Shown here: positions 1 to 10,008 of the stretch, piece after piece
Layout of the letters: each line of letters begins with the position of its first letter
Position numbering within the stretch: position 1 is the stretch's first letter
Assembly (NCBI GenBank): GCA_005877855.1
Contig: VBOF01000011.1
Coordinates: 1 to 15,050, forward strand
Direction of reading: 5' to 3'
DNA length: 15,050 nucleotides
Origin: Nitrospirota bacterium
Lineage (GTDB): Bacteria; Nitrospirota; Nitrospiria; Nitrospirales; NS-4
Program-made: the position numbers and the translations under genes
The notes under the pieces: model-generated
The model's input: the letters and a program-made list of their open reading frames with translations, nothing else
What the model was told of the DNA's origin: nothing
The model's database searches: none

Positions 1-1
1 C

Positions 2-1069
2 CACCTCTCGGACTTCCACACGCACGAGATCGCCTCCCCGGAGGGCCACTTCGAAACCATCGAGACCACCGTGTCGCACTTGTTCCGGGAGCCCAGCGAG
101 GCGATGGAGGGTCTCACCTACGGGCGCCTGCTGGCGAAGCAATTGAAGAAGCTCGGCTGGTGGGACCGGAAGCCCCGGGTCATCCTGGAAGTCGGCGGCG
201 GGCTCGGCTACGTCGCGCGCGACCTGGGCGGCGGCCTCTCCCCCGAGGAACGGAGGGGCGCGCGCTATGTCTTTGTTGACATCACCCGGCCGTTTCTGAA
301 ATCCCAGCTCGCCATGGGACAGGAAGGCGGATGGGCCGCGGCTGGCCTTCAGGCCAACGCGGAACAGCTGCCCCTGCGGGACGCCAGCGTCGACCTGGTC
401 GTGGACAATGAGAACCTCGCGGACATGACGCCGGTGAAACTGACCAGGCGGGAAGTCGAGACCGGCAAAGGCTCTTCGCCGTTGCACCAGGAGGCGCTGG
501 ATTGGATCCACCGCGCCACGCTCTCGCTGGATGCGGAGATCCCGGTGGACTTCATCTTCAATCTGGGACCCGTCCGCTTCGTGGCGGAGCTCTGGCGGGT
601 TCTGAAGCCCGGCGGCTGCGCGATCCTGGTGGAGTTCGGCATCGAAGCGGGATTTTCCGCGCCGGTCAAGCTCCCGGGGCATACGGAGTACGAAGTGCAG
701 TACTCGCATCTCCGGCAGGTGGCCCGGTTTTTGGGCTTCCAGGAGAAATTCGGCCCTCTCCCGCACTTCCTGAACATGCGCCCCGACACGCGGGTGCTAT
801 GCACCGGCGCCGCTTATGCGATCCGCCGGTTCTGCGAGGGGGCGGGCAGGCCGTTCGCCATTCGCGCCTACACGGAATCCGAATTCCGCCACGCGTTGGG
901 GGATATGCTGCCGAAGCTCTCCGGCCATCACTTCCACGACATCTCCGACCCGGCTTGGTTTGGCCTGTGGGACTTCAAGGTGCTGTTGCTGGAGAAACCA
1001 GCCGCCGCTCCTCAGCCCAAACCGCAGATCCGCGACATCAAGGGCTTCCGCTGGGGTGGGATGCGCTGA
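2..1069 (+). CDS. SAM-dependent methyltransferase, 5'-truncated by window edge
   Basis: Class I SAM-dependent methyltransferase of unknown substrate. The frame is open from base 2, and residues before the first in-frame GTG (71) look like normal coding sequence, so the true start is probably upstream of the window. A glycine-rich SAM-binding motif I (VILEVGGGLGY) is followed by an acidic strand end (YVFVDITRP), a motif like LPLRDASVDLVV, and the late motif ELWRVLKPGGCAILVEFG, the usual order for this fold. An insertion of about 50 residues between the VDLVVDNEN strand and the ELWRVLKPGG helix is larger than in minimal members. The last 20 residues are proline- and basic-rich. The gene ends 26 bp before the ThDP enzyme gene on the same strand, so the two are probably co-transcribed. 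The fold is secure; the substrate cannot be read from the sequence. Confidence 0.85.
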   Translation, partial: HLSDFHTHEIASPEGHFETIETTVSHLFREPSEAMEGLTYGRLLAKQLKKLGWWDRKPRVILEVGGGLGYVARDLGGGLSPEERRGARYVFVDITRPFLKSQLAMGQEGGWAAAGLQANAEQLPLRDASVDLVVDNENLADMTPVKLTRREVETGKGSSPLHQEALDWIHRATLSLDAEIPVDFIFNLGPVRFVAELWRVLKPGGCAILVEFGIEAGFSAPVKLPGHTEYEVQYSHLRQVARFLGFQEKFGPLPHFLNMRPDTRVLCTGAAYAIRRFCEGAGRPFAIRAYTESEFRHALGDMLPKLSGHHFHDISDPAWFGLWDFKVLLLEKPAAAPQPKPQIRDIKGFRWGGMR

Positions 1070-1095
1070 GAGGAGAAATCTCTCGGAGTATTTCT

Positions 1096-2733
1096 ATGAA
1101 GGCTTCGGAGCTGCTGGTCGCCTGCTTGGAGAACGAAGGAGTGGAGTTCCTCTTCGCCTTGCCGGGCGAGGAGAACCTGGACGTGCTGGACGCGCTGGCA
1201 AACGGACGCATCCGCGTCATCCTGGTCCGGCACGAGCAAGGCGCGGCGTTCATGGCCGACGTGTACGGCCGCCTCACCGGGAAGGCTGGGGTCTGCTTGG
1301 CCACGTTGGGCCCGGGGGCCACGAATCTCCTGACCGGCGTCGCCGATGCGAACCTGGACCGTGTGCCGCTCGTGGCCATCACCGGCCAGGCATCCCTCGA
1401 TCGGACGCACAAGGAGTCCCACCAGTACATCGACGTGATGGCGCTGTTCACGCCAGTCACGAAATGGCAGGCGCAGATCGCGCGGGCGTCCATCATCCCG
1501 GAGGCGGTCCGGAAAGCCTTCAAGGTCGCGCAGACCGAGAAGCCGGGCGCCACCCACCTGGAGCTGCCGGAGGACGTCGCCGCCATGCCGGTCGGCGAAG
1601 GCGCTGACGAGACGCCGCTACGCGTCCAAGCACCGTTCGTCCCCGAACCGCTCACCGCACAGGTGAAACGGGCGATCCAGGCGATCCAGTCTGCGCGCCG
1701 GCCCCTGATCCTGGCAGGCAACGGCGTGGTGCGGCGCCGGGCGCACGAGGCCGTGCGCCGGTTCGCCCGGACGCTGAACATTCCGGTCGTGCACACCTTC
1801 ATGGGCAAGGGCATCATGCCCGACAGCGATCCCCTGTCGCTCTACACCATCGGCTTGCGGCTGCGCGACTATCCGGCGCTGGCGATGGAGCGGGCGGATG
1901 TCGTGATCGCGGTTGGCTACGACTTCGTCGAGTACGCGCCATGCTACTGGAACCCCAACCGGGACAAGCGCGTGGTGCACATCGACGTGTCCCCGGCCGA
2001 AGTGGACGCGCACTACATCGTCGAAGTGGGCGTACTCGGCGACCTCGCGCTCTCCCTGGAGCAGATCGGCGCCGGCCTGTCCCCGTTGCAATCCGACTGG
2101 GCTAAGCGCGAGCGCGAACGGGTCGTCGCCGGGTTCGAAGCCGAGCGAGCCGGCAAGCCCTCGTGGCCGATGCGCCCGCAGAATCTCATCGCCGATGTGC
2201 GGGCCTCCCTGGCGCCCGACGATCTGGTGGTCTGCGACGTGGGCGCCCACAAGCTCTGGATGGGCCGGATGTTCCCATGCGAGGCTCCCAACACCTGCCT
2301 CATCTCCAACGGGTTTGCCTCCATGGGCATTGGGCTGCCCGGTGCGATCGCGGCCAAGCTGGCGTTTCCGGAGCGACGGGTCCTGGCGGTGTGCGGAGAC
2401 GGCGGGTTTCTCATGAACGTGCAAGAGCTCGAGACCGCCGTGCGTCTCCGCGTGCCGGTGGTAGCACTGATCTGGCGCGATGACGGCTACGGCGTGATCC
2501 GCTGGAACCAATTGGTAAAGTTCGGGCGCACAACGGCGGTGGACTTCGGCAACCCAGATCTCGTCACGCTGGCGCAGAGTTTCGGCGCGGTCGGATTACG
2601 GGTGTCGCACCCCACCGAGCTTCGCCCGTGTCTGGCCGAAGCGTTCCGAGCGGAGCGCCCGGTCGTCATCGACTGCCCGGTGGACTACGCGGAGAACCTC
2701 AGGCTGACGGAACACCTGAAGGCCCGCGGCTGA
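1096..2733 (+). CDS. Acetolactate synthase family ThDP enzyme, AlsS-like
   Basis: ThDP-dependent enzyme expected to condense two pyruvates to 2-acetolactate with CO2 release, in the cytoplasm. The 545-residue length fits the acetolactate synthase large-subunit family. The N-terminal PYR domain carries the cofactor-activating glutamate in VRHEQGAAF (E47) and LGPGATNL. A central domain lies around residues 190-330. The C-terminal PP domain has the ThDP/Mg motif GDGG (D435), with WRDDGYG (460-466) where many family members have NN. The segment TAVDFGNPDL and the end VIDCPVDY recall catabolic AlsS rather than biosynthetic IlvB. No small regulatory subunit (ilvN/H) and no acetolactate decarboxylase lies in the visible neighbourhood. 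The ATG at 1096 is chosen because GGAG (1085-1088) sits 7 nt upstream and the family N-terminus begins there; the frame is open further upstream but that stretch overlaps the methyltransferase gene. Another ThDP carboligase or decarboxylase activity remains possible. Confidence 0.9.
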   Translation: MKASELLVACLENEGVEFLFALPGEENLDVLDALANGRIRVILVRHEQGAAFMADVYGRLTGKAGVCLATLGPGATNLLTGVADANLDRVPLVAITGQASLDRTHKESHQYIDVMALFTPVTKWQAQIARASIIPEAVRKAFKVAQTEKPGATHLELPEDVAAMPVGEGADETPLRVQAPFVPEPLTAQVKRAIQAIQSARRPLILAGNGVVRRRAHEAVRRFARTLNIPVVHTFMGKGIMPDSDPLSLYTIGLRLRDYPALAMERADVVIAVGYDFVEYAPCYWNPNRDKRVVHIDVSPAEVDAHYIVEVGVLGDLALSLEQIGAGLSPLQSDWAKRERERVVAGFEAERAGKPSWPMRPQNLIADVRASLAPDDLVVCDVGAHKLWMGRMFPCEAPNTCLISNGFASMGIGLPGAIAAKLAFPERRVLAVCGDGGFLMNVQELETAVRLRVPVVALIWRDDGYGVIRWNQLVKFGRTTAVDFGNPDLVTLAQSFGAVGLRVSHPTELRPCLAEAFRAERPVVIDCPVDYAENLRLTEHLKARG

Positions 2734-2736
2734 CGA

Positions 2737-3519
2737 CTATGGCAGGAGCGCAATGATGCGGACCGGGCCACCGGTGCCGCCCTTGATCTTCATCGGCAAG
2801 GCGATGAGGATCGCCCCCTTCGGTGGAAGCTTGTCCAGATTGGCGACGTTCTCCAGCCCGTAGAGGTCGGCGCCGTTCAGGATCCGGTGGACGATGAAGT
2901 CCCGCGAGGGCCCGTGGTCGATGCTGGGCGTATCGATGCCTACCCCGTCGATCGCGCGCTCCTTGACCAGGAACTCGGCCGCCTCCTTCGAGAAGCCTGG
3001 AAAGTGCAGCGTCTTTGGATCGCCGGGGGTATCGCTGCCGAGGTACCGCACCTTGTCGGGCCAGTGCCGCCCCCAGCCGGTGTACATCAACACGATTGCC
3101 CCCTTGGGAATGCGGCCATGCCTGGTCTCCCAGGCCTTGAGGTCCTCGACGGTAAGCCGGTAGTCCCGATCCCGAACGACTGCTTGAATGACGCTCACCA
3201 CCACCGCCGGTCCTACCAGCCGCTGGACCGGAATCTCGTCCACTGCGCTCCGGCCCTTGCCAAAATGGATCGGCGCGTCGATGTGCGTCCCGCCGTGCTC
3301 GGAAGTCGCGAAGTTCGCGGAGGCGTACCAGTACCCGCCCGCGGTCATCCCCCAGTCGGTCTTCTCCCGCTGAAACGGCTTATTCGTAGGCCAGTAGACG
3401 GTCCGCTCATCGAAGGGGTACGTCAGGTCCACCAGCTTCCGCTCGTCGAGCTGGGCCGAGGCCGGACTTGCCCACGCGAGCAGCCACCCAGCCAGGAACA
3501 ATCCCATCGTCATTGCCAT
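2737..3519 (-). CDS. Exported cyclase family protein (kynurenine formamidase-like hydrolase)
   Basis: Metal-dependent hydrolase of the cyclase/kynurenine formamidase-like superfamily, which cleaves amide or ester bonds. The substrate here is not predictable. The metal-binding signature HGGTHIDAPIHF is complete (H75, H79, D81 and H85 from the chosen start), and the later IDTPSIDHG segment is also typical. Residues 1-22 form a signal peptide (hydrophobic run, then ASPASA before QLDE), so the protein is probably periplasmic. Three in-frame ATGs lie close together (3525, 3519, 3513). A strong AAGGAGG (3526-3532) directly abuts the first and is 6 nt from the second, so the second is preferred, giving 260 residues. 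The gene lies 33 bp downstream of the response regulator on the same strand and may be co-transcribed. It converges with the acetolactate synthase-like gene, with 3 bp between stops. Confidence 0.92.
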   Translation of the reverse strand: MAMTMGLFLAGWLLAWASPASAQLDERKLVDLTYPFDERTVYWPTNKPFQREKTDWGMTAGGYWYASANFATSEHGGTHIDAPIHFGKGRSAVDEIPVQRLVGPAVVVSVIQAVVRDRDYRLTVEDLKAWETRHGRIPKGAIVLMYTGWGRHWPDKVRYLGSDTPGDPKTLHFPGFSKEAAEFLVKERAIDGVGIDTPSIDHGPSRDFIVHRILNGADLYGLENVANLDKLPPKGAILIALPMKIKGGTGGPVRIIALLP

Positions 3520-3525
3520 AACCAT

Positions 3526-3532
3526 CCTCCTT
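3526..3532 (-). promoter_or_regulatory. Strong ribosome binding site deciding the cyclase start
   Basis: The sequence AAGGAGG read on the minus strand touches the first candidate ATG (3525) with no spacer. It lies 6 nt before the second ATG (3519), which is therefore the better start. Confidence 0.65.
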
Positions 3533-3552
3533 CATGCCCGCTCAGCCGCGGG

Positions 3553-3951
3553 CTATGCGCGATCGCGAGCCAGGAGGCGCTTGGCCAGTTGCTGGAGTTC
3601 GTTGATGTTGACCGGCTTGGCGAGTGCCGCGTTCACGACCCCGAAATTCACGGCTTCCAGCAAGAAGGGCGGCGTGGCCTGGCCCGTGATCAGCACGATC
3701 TTGATGTGCTGCAGGTCGGGACGCTTGCGGATCTGGTGGCAGACTTCGAGCCCGTCCCAATCGGGCATCGCATAGTCTGTCACGACGAGGTCGGGCTTCT
3801 CCTGCTCGATCAGGCTCATCGCCTCGAGGCCGTTGTCAGCCTCGAGGATCCGGGCAGGTAAGGCTTGCAGCGCCGAACGGAACAATAACCGGATTGAAGG
3901 TTCATCGTCAACGATAAGGATTGTCTGTGACTTCCGAGCGGGTTCGCTCAC
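3553..3951 (-). CDS. Single-domain CheY-like response regulator
   Basis: Stand-alone receiver domain, expected to be phosphorylated by a histidine kinase not present in the window. It contains the acidic pair in VDDEPSIR, the phosphoacceptor aspartate in LVVTDYAMP (D63 counted from the ATG at 3963), the switch threonine in LITGQ (T93) and the conserved lysine in AKPVN (K116). No DNA-binding or enzymatic output domain follows, so it probably acts by protein contact or as a phosphorelay member. The first in-frame ATG (3963) has no ribosome site upstream. A GTG at 3951 has GGAGG (3957-3961) 5 nt before it, so the shorter 132-residue form is preferred; the ATG form would add 4 residues. The gene precedes the exported cyclase by 33 bp. 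A functional link between them is only suggested by adjacency. Confidence 0.92.
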   Translation of the reverse strand: MSEPARKSQTILIVDDEPSIRLLFRSALQALPARILEADNGLEAMSLIEQEKPDLVVTDYAMPDWDGLEVCHQIRKRPDLQHIKIVLITGQATPPFLLEAVNFGVVNAALAKPVNINELQQLAKRLLARDRA

Positions 3952-3956
3952 ACGAG

Positions 3957-3961
3957 CCTCC
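3957..3961 (-). promoter_or_regulatory. Ribosome binding site deciding the response regulator start
   Basis: GGAGG on the minus strand lies inside the first codons of the longer reading frame and 5 nt before a GTG at 3951. This supports the GTG start over the ATG at 3963. Confidence 0.55.
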
Positions 3962-4117
3962 ATGCTTGTAGTAGCGAGTAGTTGGCATCATCACTGAGCA
4001 TAAACTAACAGGCTCCCAACAAACCAGTAGAACATCATATAGCAGGACACATGCCGCTTTCTTTCTTACTGAAAATCAGGAAGATAGGGAATATGGCTCG
4101 ACCAGGATCGTATCGAG

Positions 4118-4138
4118 GTAGATACAGGCTGTATCTAC
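4118..4138. promoter_or_regulatory. Perfect 21-bp palindrome, operator-like
   Basis: GTAGATACAG (4118-4127) and its exact reverse complement CTGTATCTAC (4129-4138) flank a single G. The site lies in the roughly 218-bp gene-free gap between the end of the flavoprotein gene and the start of the response regulator, about 167 bp upstream of the latter. Moderate AT content, a near-zero centre and no adjacent T-run on either strand fit a dimeric repressor or activator site better than a terminator. The rest of the gap (3964-4181) is AT-richer than its surroundings and includes a minus-strand TATGAT -10-like hexamer near 4037-4042 without a convincing -35. No regulator gene is adjacent, so the binding protein is unknown. 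Confidence 0.5.
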
Positions 4139-4181
4139 TCGCAACGCGAATTGGGTGTCGAGAGACCTGTCCATCATGGAG

Positions 4182-5849
4182 CTAAGCTGGCGGGAACCGG
4201 GTGATGGTGACCGGCGTGTAAGCCAGCCGGGGCCCGCTGGCGGTGTAGTAGCAAAGCGTATGCTTCAGCCAGTTCGCATCGTCGCGCTTGGGAAAGTCGG
4301 CCCGGTAGTGGGCGCCGCGGGACTCCTCGCGGGCGAGCGCTCCGGCCACCACGGTCTCGGCCAGCTCTACCAGCGATCCCAGCTCCAGCGCGGTGATGAG
4401 ATCGGTGTTGAAGACCTGGCCGCGGTCATCCAAACGGACGCGGGCGGCGCGCGCTTTGAGAGCCCGCACGGCGGCCAGCGCCCCGGTCATCCTGTCCTTC
4501 GTGCGGGCGAGCCCGAGATGGAGGGCCAGCGCCTTGCCCAACTCCTCGCGCACCTGCCAGGCCCGCTCCCTTCCTTCATTCTTCAGGAGCCGGGCGATCC
4601 GCGCCTCCTCCCGCTGGAGCGCCCCGGCGTCGCCCAGCGGCGGACTCGCGGTCGCCACGTACTGGGATGCCCGCAGGCCGGCCCGCCGCCCGAAGACGAT
4701 CGTCTCGAGCAAGGAGTTCCCGCCGAGGCGGTTGGCTCCGTGGATACTGACGCAGGCACACTCCCCTGCGGCGTACAGGCCGGCGAGGGCGGTCTCGCCC
4801 CACGTGTTGGTCTTGATGCCGCCCATCACGTAGTGGGCGCCCGGCTGCACCGGGATCGGCGATTCGATCGGGTCTACGCCGGCGAAGTCCAGCGCGAGCT
4901 GGCGGATCTGCGGCAGCCGCTCCAGGATCCGCGCACGGCCCAGGTGGCGCAGGTCCAGAAGCACGCAGCCGTCCACCCCCCGTCCCTCGGCGATCTCCGT
5001 GCCGATCGCCAGCGACACGGTGGACCGCGTGGCGAGCTCCATCTGCTCCGGCGCGTACTTCTTCATAAACCGCTCGCCCAGCGTATTCAGGAGGTAGCCG
5101 CCTTCGCCGCGTGCGCCCTCGGTGATCAAAATGCCGGTGTCTTTCAAGGTGGTCGGGTGGAACTGGATGAACTCCATGTCCATCAGCGGCGCCCCAGCCC
5201 GGTAGGCCATGCTCATGCCGTCCCCGGTGTTGATGACGGCGTTGGTGCTCGTGAGATAAATCCGGCTGCAGCCGCCGGTCGCCAGGATGACGGCCTTAGC
5301 CTTGATGGCGTGCAGACCGCCCTTCAGGAGGTCCCAGGCGATGACGCCCCGGCAGCCGCCGTCCTCGACGAGGAGCGACGTGACGTACCACTCTTCGTAG
5401 ACGTACACCTGGCGCTTCAGGAGCTGCTCGTACATGGCGTGCAGGAGCGCATGGCCGGTGCGGTCGGCGGCGTAGCAGGTCCTGGGGAAGCCGGCGCCGC
5501 CGAATGGGCGCTGCGCGATGCGGCCTTGCTCATCCCGGCTGAAGATCACCCCCATGCGCTCCAGCGCATGGATGTCGTCCGGCGCCTCGCGGCACATCGC
5601 TTCAATGGCGTCCTGATCACCAAGCCACAGGCCGCCCTTGGTGGTGTCGGAGGCGTGCTTCTCCCAGGAATCGTTCTCGCCCAAGGCCGCGTTGATGCCA
5701 CCCTGCGCCGCGACGGAATGGCTTCGGACTGGATGGACCTTCGAGACGATAGCCACGTCGAGGCCTGGCGCAACGGCCACGGCCGCCCGCATGCCGGCCA
5801 AGCCGGCCCCGACGATCAGAACGTCATGGATCCGTTTTAGATGCCCCAT
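4182..5849 (-). CDS. sdhA: Succinate dehydrogenase/fumarate reductase flavoprotein subunit
   Basis: FAD-containing catalytic subunit of the SdhA/FrdA family, interconverting succinate and fumarate; normally docked to an iron-sulfur subunit at the membrane. The 555-residue protein starts with the Rossmann motif VGAGLAG. It has the covalent flavin histidine in RSHSVAAQGG (H44), FHPTTL (H231), TEGARGEGG (E244, R247), HGANRLGGNSLLE, and near the C-terminus WLKHTL. Where the family usually has an Arg-Asp pair in the active-site helix (for example PRD), this protein reads TRST, keeping Arg (R275) with Ser in place of Asp. The ATG at 5849 has GGAG 8 nt upstream. No sdhB, sdhC or sdhD is next to it: the gene stands alone, divergent from gcvP. 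NadB (aspartate oxidase) is an alternative, but the covalent-His motif and C-terminus favour SdhA/FrdA. Confidence 0.92.
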   Translation of the reverse strand: MGHLKRIHDVLIVGAGLAGMRAAVAVAPGLDVAIVSKVHPVRSHSVAAQGGINAALGENDSWEKHASDTTKGGLWLGDQDAIEAMCREAPDDIHALERMGVIFSRDEQGRIAQRPFGGAGFPRTCYAADRTGHALLHAMYEQLLKRQVYVYEEWYVTSLLVEDGGCRGVIAWDLLKGGLHAIKAKAVILATGGCSRIYLTSTNAVINTGDGMSMAYRAGAPLMDMEFIQFHPTTLKDTGILITEGARGEGGYLLNTLGERFMKKYAPEQMELATRSTVSLAIGTEIAEGRGVDGCVLLDLRHLGRARILERLPQIRQLALDFAGVDPIESPIPVQPGAHYVMGGIKTNTWGETALAGLYAAGECACVSIHGANRLGGNSLLETIVFGRRAGLRASQYVATASPPLGDAGALQREEARIARLLKNEGRERAWQVREELGKALALHLGLARTKDRMTGALAAVRALKARAARVRLDDRGQVFNTDLITALELGSLVELAETVVAGALAREESRGAHYRADFPKRDDANWLKHTLCYYTASGPRLAYTPVTITRFPPA

Positions 5850-5951
5850 CGCGCGCGCTCCATGAATACCCTACTGGGCATCCCCTTGGCAAACCACCAT
5901 GACCATGCTAACCTTCTTCCGTGACCATCCTTGCCACGCTCCTTCCCCAAC

Positions 5952-5981
5952 TTGTTGGTCTCTCGCATCCGGGTCTATACT
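5952..5981 (+). promoter_or_regulatory. Candidate sigma70-type promoter for gcvP
   Basis: TTGTTG (5952-5957) and TATACT (5976-5981) are separated by 18 bp in the divergent gap between the flavoprotein gene and gcvP. This would give a leader of roughly 25 nt before the TTG start at 6012. The -10 matches consensus at 5 of 6 positions and the -35 only at 3 of 6, so this is a modest prediction. I see no glycine-riboswitch-like structure in this short leader. Confidence 0.4.
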
Positions 5982-5999
5982 ACACGATGTGGTAACTAT

Positions 6000-6004
6000 G
6001 GAGG
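6000..6004 (+). promoter_or_regulatory. Ribosome binding site deciding the gcvP TTG start
   Basis: GGAGG lies 7 nt before the TTG at 6012. That start gives a protein beginning MNLSADRFVSRHLG, which matches the usual GcvP N-terminus. The in-frame TTG codons at 5931 and 6006 lack such a site at a workable distance. Confidence 0.75.
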
Positions 6005-6011
6005 TTTGTCG

Positions 6012-8876
<2,865 letters not shown>

Positions 8877-8964
8877 AAGGGCGGAGTGGCCTTGCCCAGT
8901 CTCCCTGAGTTATAGTAAAGTCTGGGTCTATTCAATTGGCTTACATTTTCCTGGCGGGGTGACT

Positions 8965-9855
8965 ATGCTTCGCCGATCCCAGCTTGTGCTGGCCGTTCCC
9001 CTAGCGGCCCTGGTCGCAAGTTGGGGTTGTGCCACCAACCCGCCCCTCGTCGATCCCCAGAGACAAGACGTCGGAAATGGGGCCACACAGGCCGTCCATT
9101 CCCAGCTTGAGCAGCAACTAGCCGCCCTCACCACCGAACTCGCCGCCGAGTTCGGCACCCGTCAGGTCAACCGGGTCGCCGTGCTTCCGTTTGAGAATAC
9201 AACCGGTCAGAAGACTGACTCCATGGGGACCTATCTGGCCGAAAAGATCACGCATTTGCTGTTCGCCAAGCGTCAGGCCACGGTCGTCGAACGCACATTC
9301 CTGGATAAAGTGGCGGATGAAATGGCGCGGGGCTACAACGGGCGGTTTGATGAAGGTTCGCTCAAGAATGCCGGGCGCCTTCTGAACGCCGATACTCTCA
9401 TCGTGGGAAGCTATACCAGGTTAACCAACGGCGTGACTGAAGTCATGGCGAGAGCCGTCTCGATGGAAACCGGTGAGATCGTGGTGGCCAGTTCTGCAAC
9501 CATCCCCTCAAATCTCATCCCGATTCTTCCCAGCGCCGAGCGCACACCTCTCCAGGCAAAAAGGGAGCGTCCCCTGTTAGAGCAACAGCGAGACGGGCGT
9601 ACCGCAGAAATCCAGGGGCCCGGTACGTTTAACATTGTTCCTTCTCCGCGACCGGCCACATCCTCCGAGCTGCCGCAGTACCCAACGTATCCCACTTATC
9701 CGGCTTATCCAACTCCTCAGGTGATCGTTCCCGACCAGAGCTCTATCTACGCGCCGATCTCGCCTCCTGTCATCTATAGTCCTTCTATCATTGTCATTCC
9801 CATTCCGCGCGTCTTCCATCCAGGGTCCCACCACCACCACGGCCGGAGACGCTGA
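8965..9855 (+). CDS. Probable lipoprotein with FlgO/CsgG-like domain
   Basis: Envelope protein of uncertain role. A basic start (MLRR) and a hydrophobic stretch run to C22 in ASWGC. This is a lipoprotein-type signal, but the -3 and -2 residues (Ser, Trp) are not the usual ones, so ordinary cleavage is possible. Residues 70-175 look like the FlgO domain, related in style to CsgG N-termini: VAVLPFENTTG, then a helix like YLAEKITHLLF, VVERTFLDKV, and an alternating strand-helix end with ADTLIVGSYT and METGEIVVASS. After this come a low-complexity linker, a run of Tyr-Pro repeats near residues 238-252, and a basic His-rich tail (HHHH then GRRR). The ATG at 8965 has GGGGTGA at the right distance; a GTG at 8959 would overlap that site. 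The gene is alone on its strand and there are no flagellar genes nearby, so a flagellar role is not supported by context. Confidence 0.78.
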   Translation: MLRRSQLVLAVPLAALVASWGCATNPPLVDPQRQDVGNGATQAVHSQLEQQLAALTTELAAEFGTRQVNRVAVLPFENTTGQKTDSMGTYLAEKITHLLFAKRQATVVERTFLDKVADEMARGYNGRFDEGSLKNAGRLLNADTLIVGSYTRLTNGVTEVMARAVSMETGEIVVASSATIPSNLIPILPSAERTPLQAKRERPLLEQQRDGRTAEIQGPGTFNIVPSPRPATSSELPQYPTYPTYPAYPTPQVIVPDQSSIYAPISPPVIYSPSIIVIPIPRVFHPGSHHHHGRRR

Positions 9856-9937
9856 TAGCTACGTGGTGGGACCAGCCGGTCCGCGCCACCCGTTCAGAGG
9901 CATTTCGGAAACTGATTTACGCCTGGGGGAGGCAGCA

Positions 9938-9979
9938 GGGGACTGTCTGAGCAAACCCGAGCCGGCTCAGCCTGTCCCC
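9938..9979. repeat. Long imperfect inverted repeat between convergent genes, REP-like
   Basis: Two 15-bp arms (9938-9952 and 9965-9979) match at 13 of 15 positions around a 12-nt loop, beginning GGGGAC and ending GTCCCC. The element lies in the 153-bp gap between the converging lipoprotein and heme-oxygenase-like genes, so it could end transcription from the left (a short T-rich stretch, ACTTTT, follows). The GGGGAC...GTCCCC ends are also typical of dispersed palindromes associated with REP/Y1 transposases in GC-rich genomes; that identity is inference from memory of the class. Nothing else is visible between 9856 and 10008. Confidence 0.5.
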
Positions 9980-10008
9980 ACTTGACTTTTGAGCGGGCAT
10001 AACGCTGA

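Noticed and set aside
4155..5840. Long plus-strand open frame opposite the flavoprotein gene
   Set aside because: It is antisense to a complete SdhA with all family motifs; long opposite-strand frames are expected at this GC.
5931..6011. N-terminal extension of GcvP from an upstream TTG
   Set aside because: The extension is not typical of GcvP and overlaps the promoter-like site; the GGAGG at 6000-6004 favours TTG at 6012.
8892..8916. TTGCCC and TATAGT as a promoter for the lipoprotein gene
   Set aside because: The spacer is only 13 bp, too short for a sigma70 promoter.
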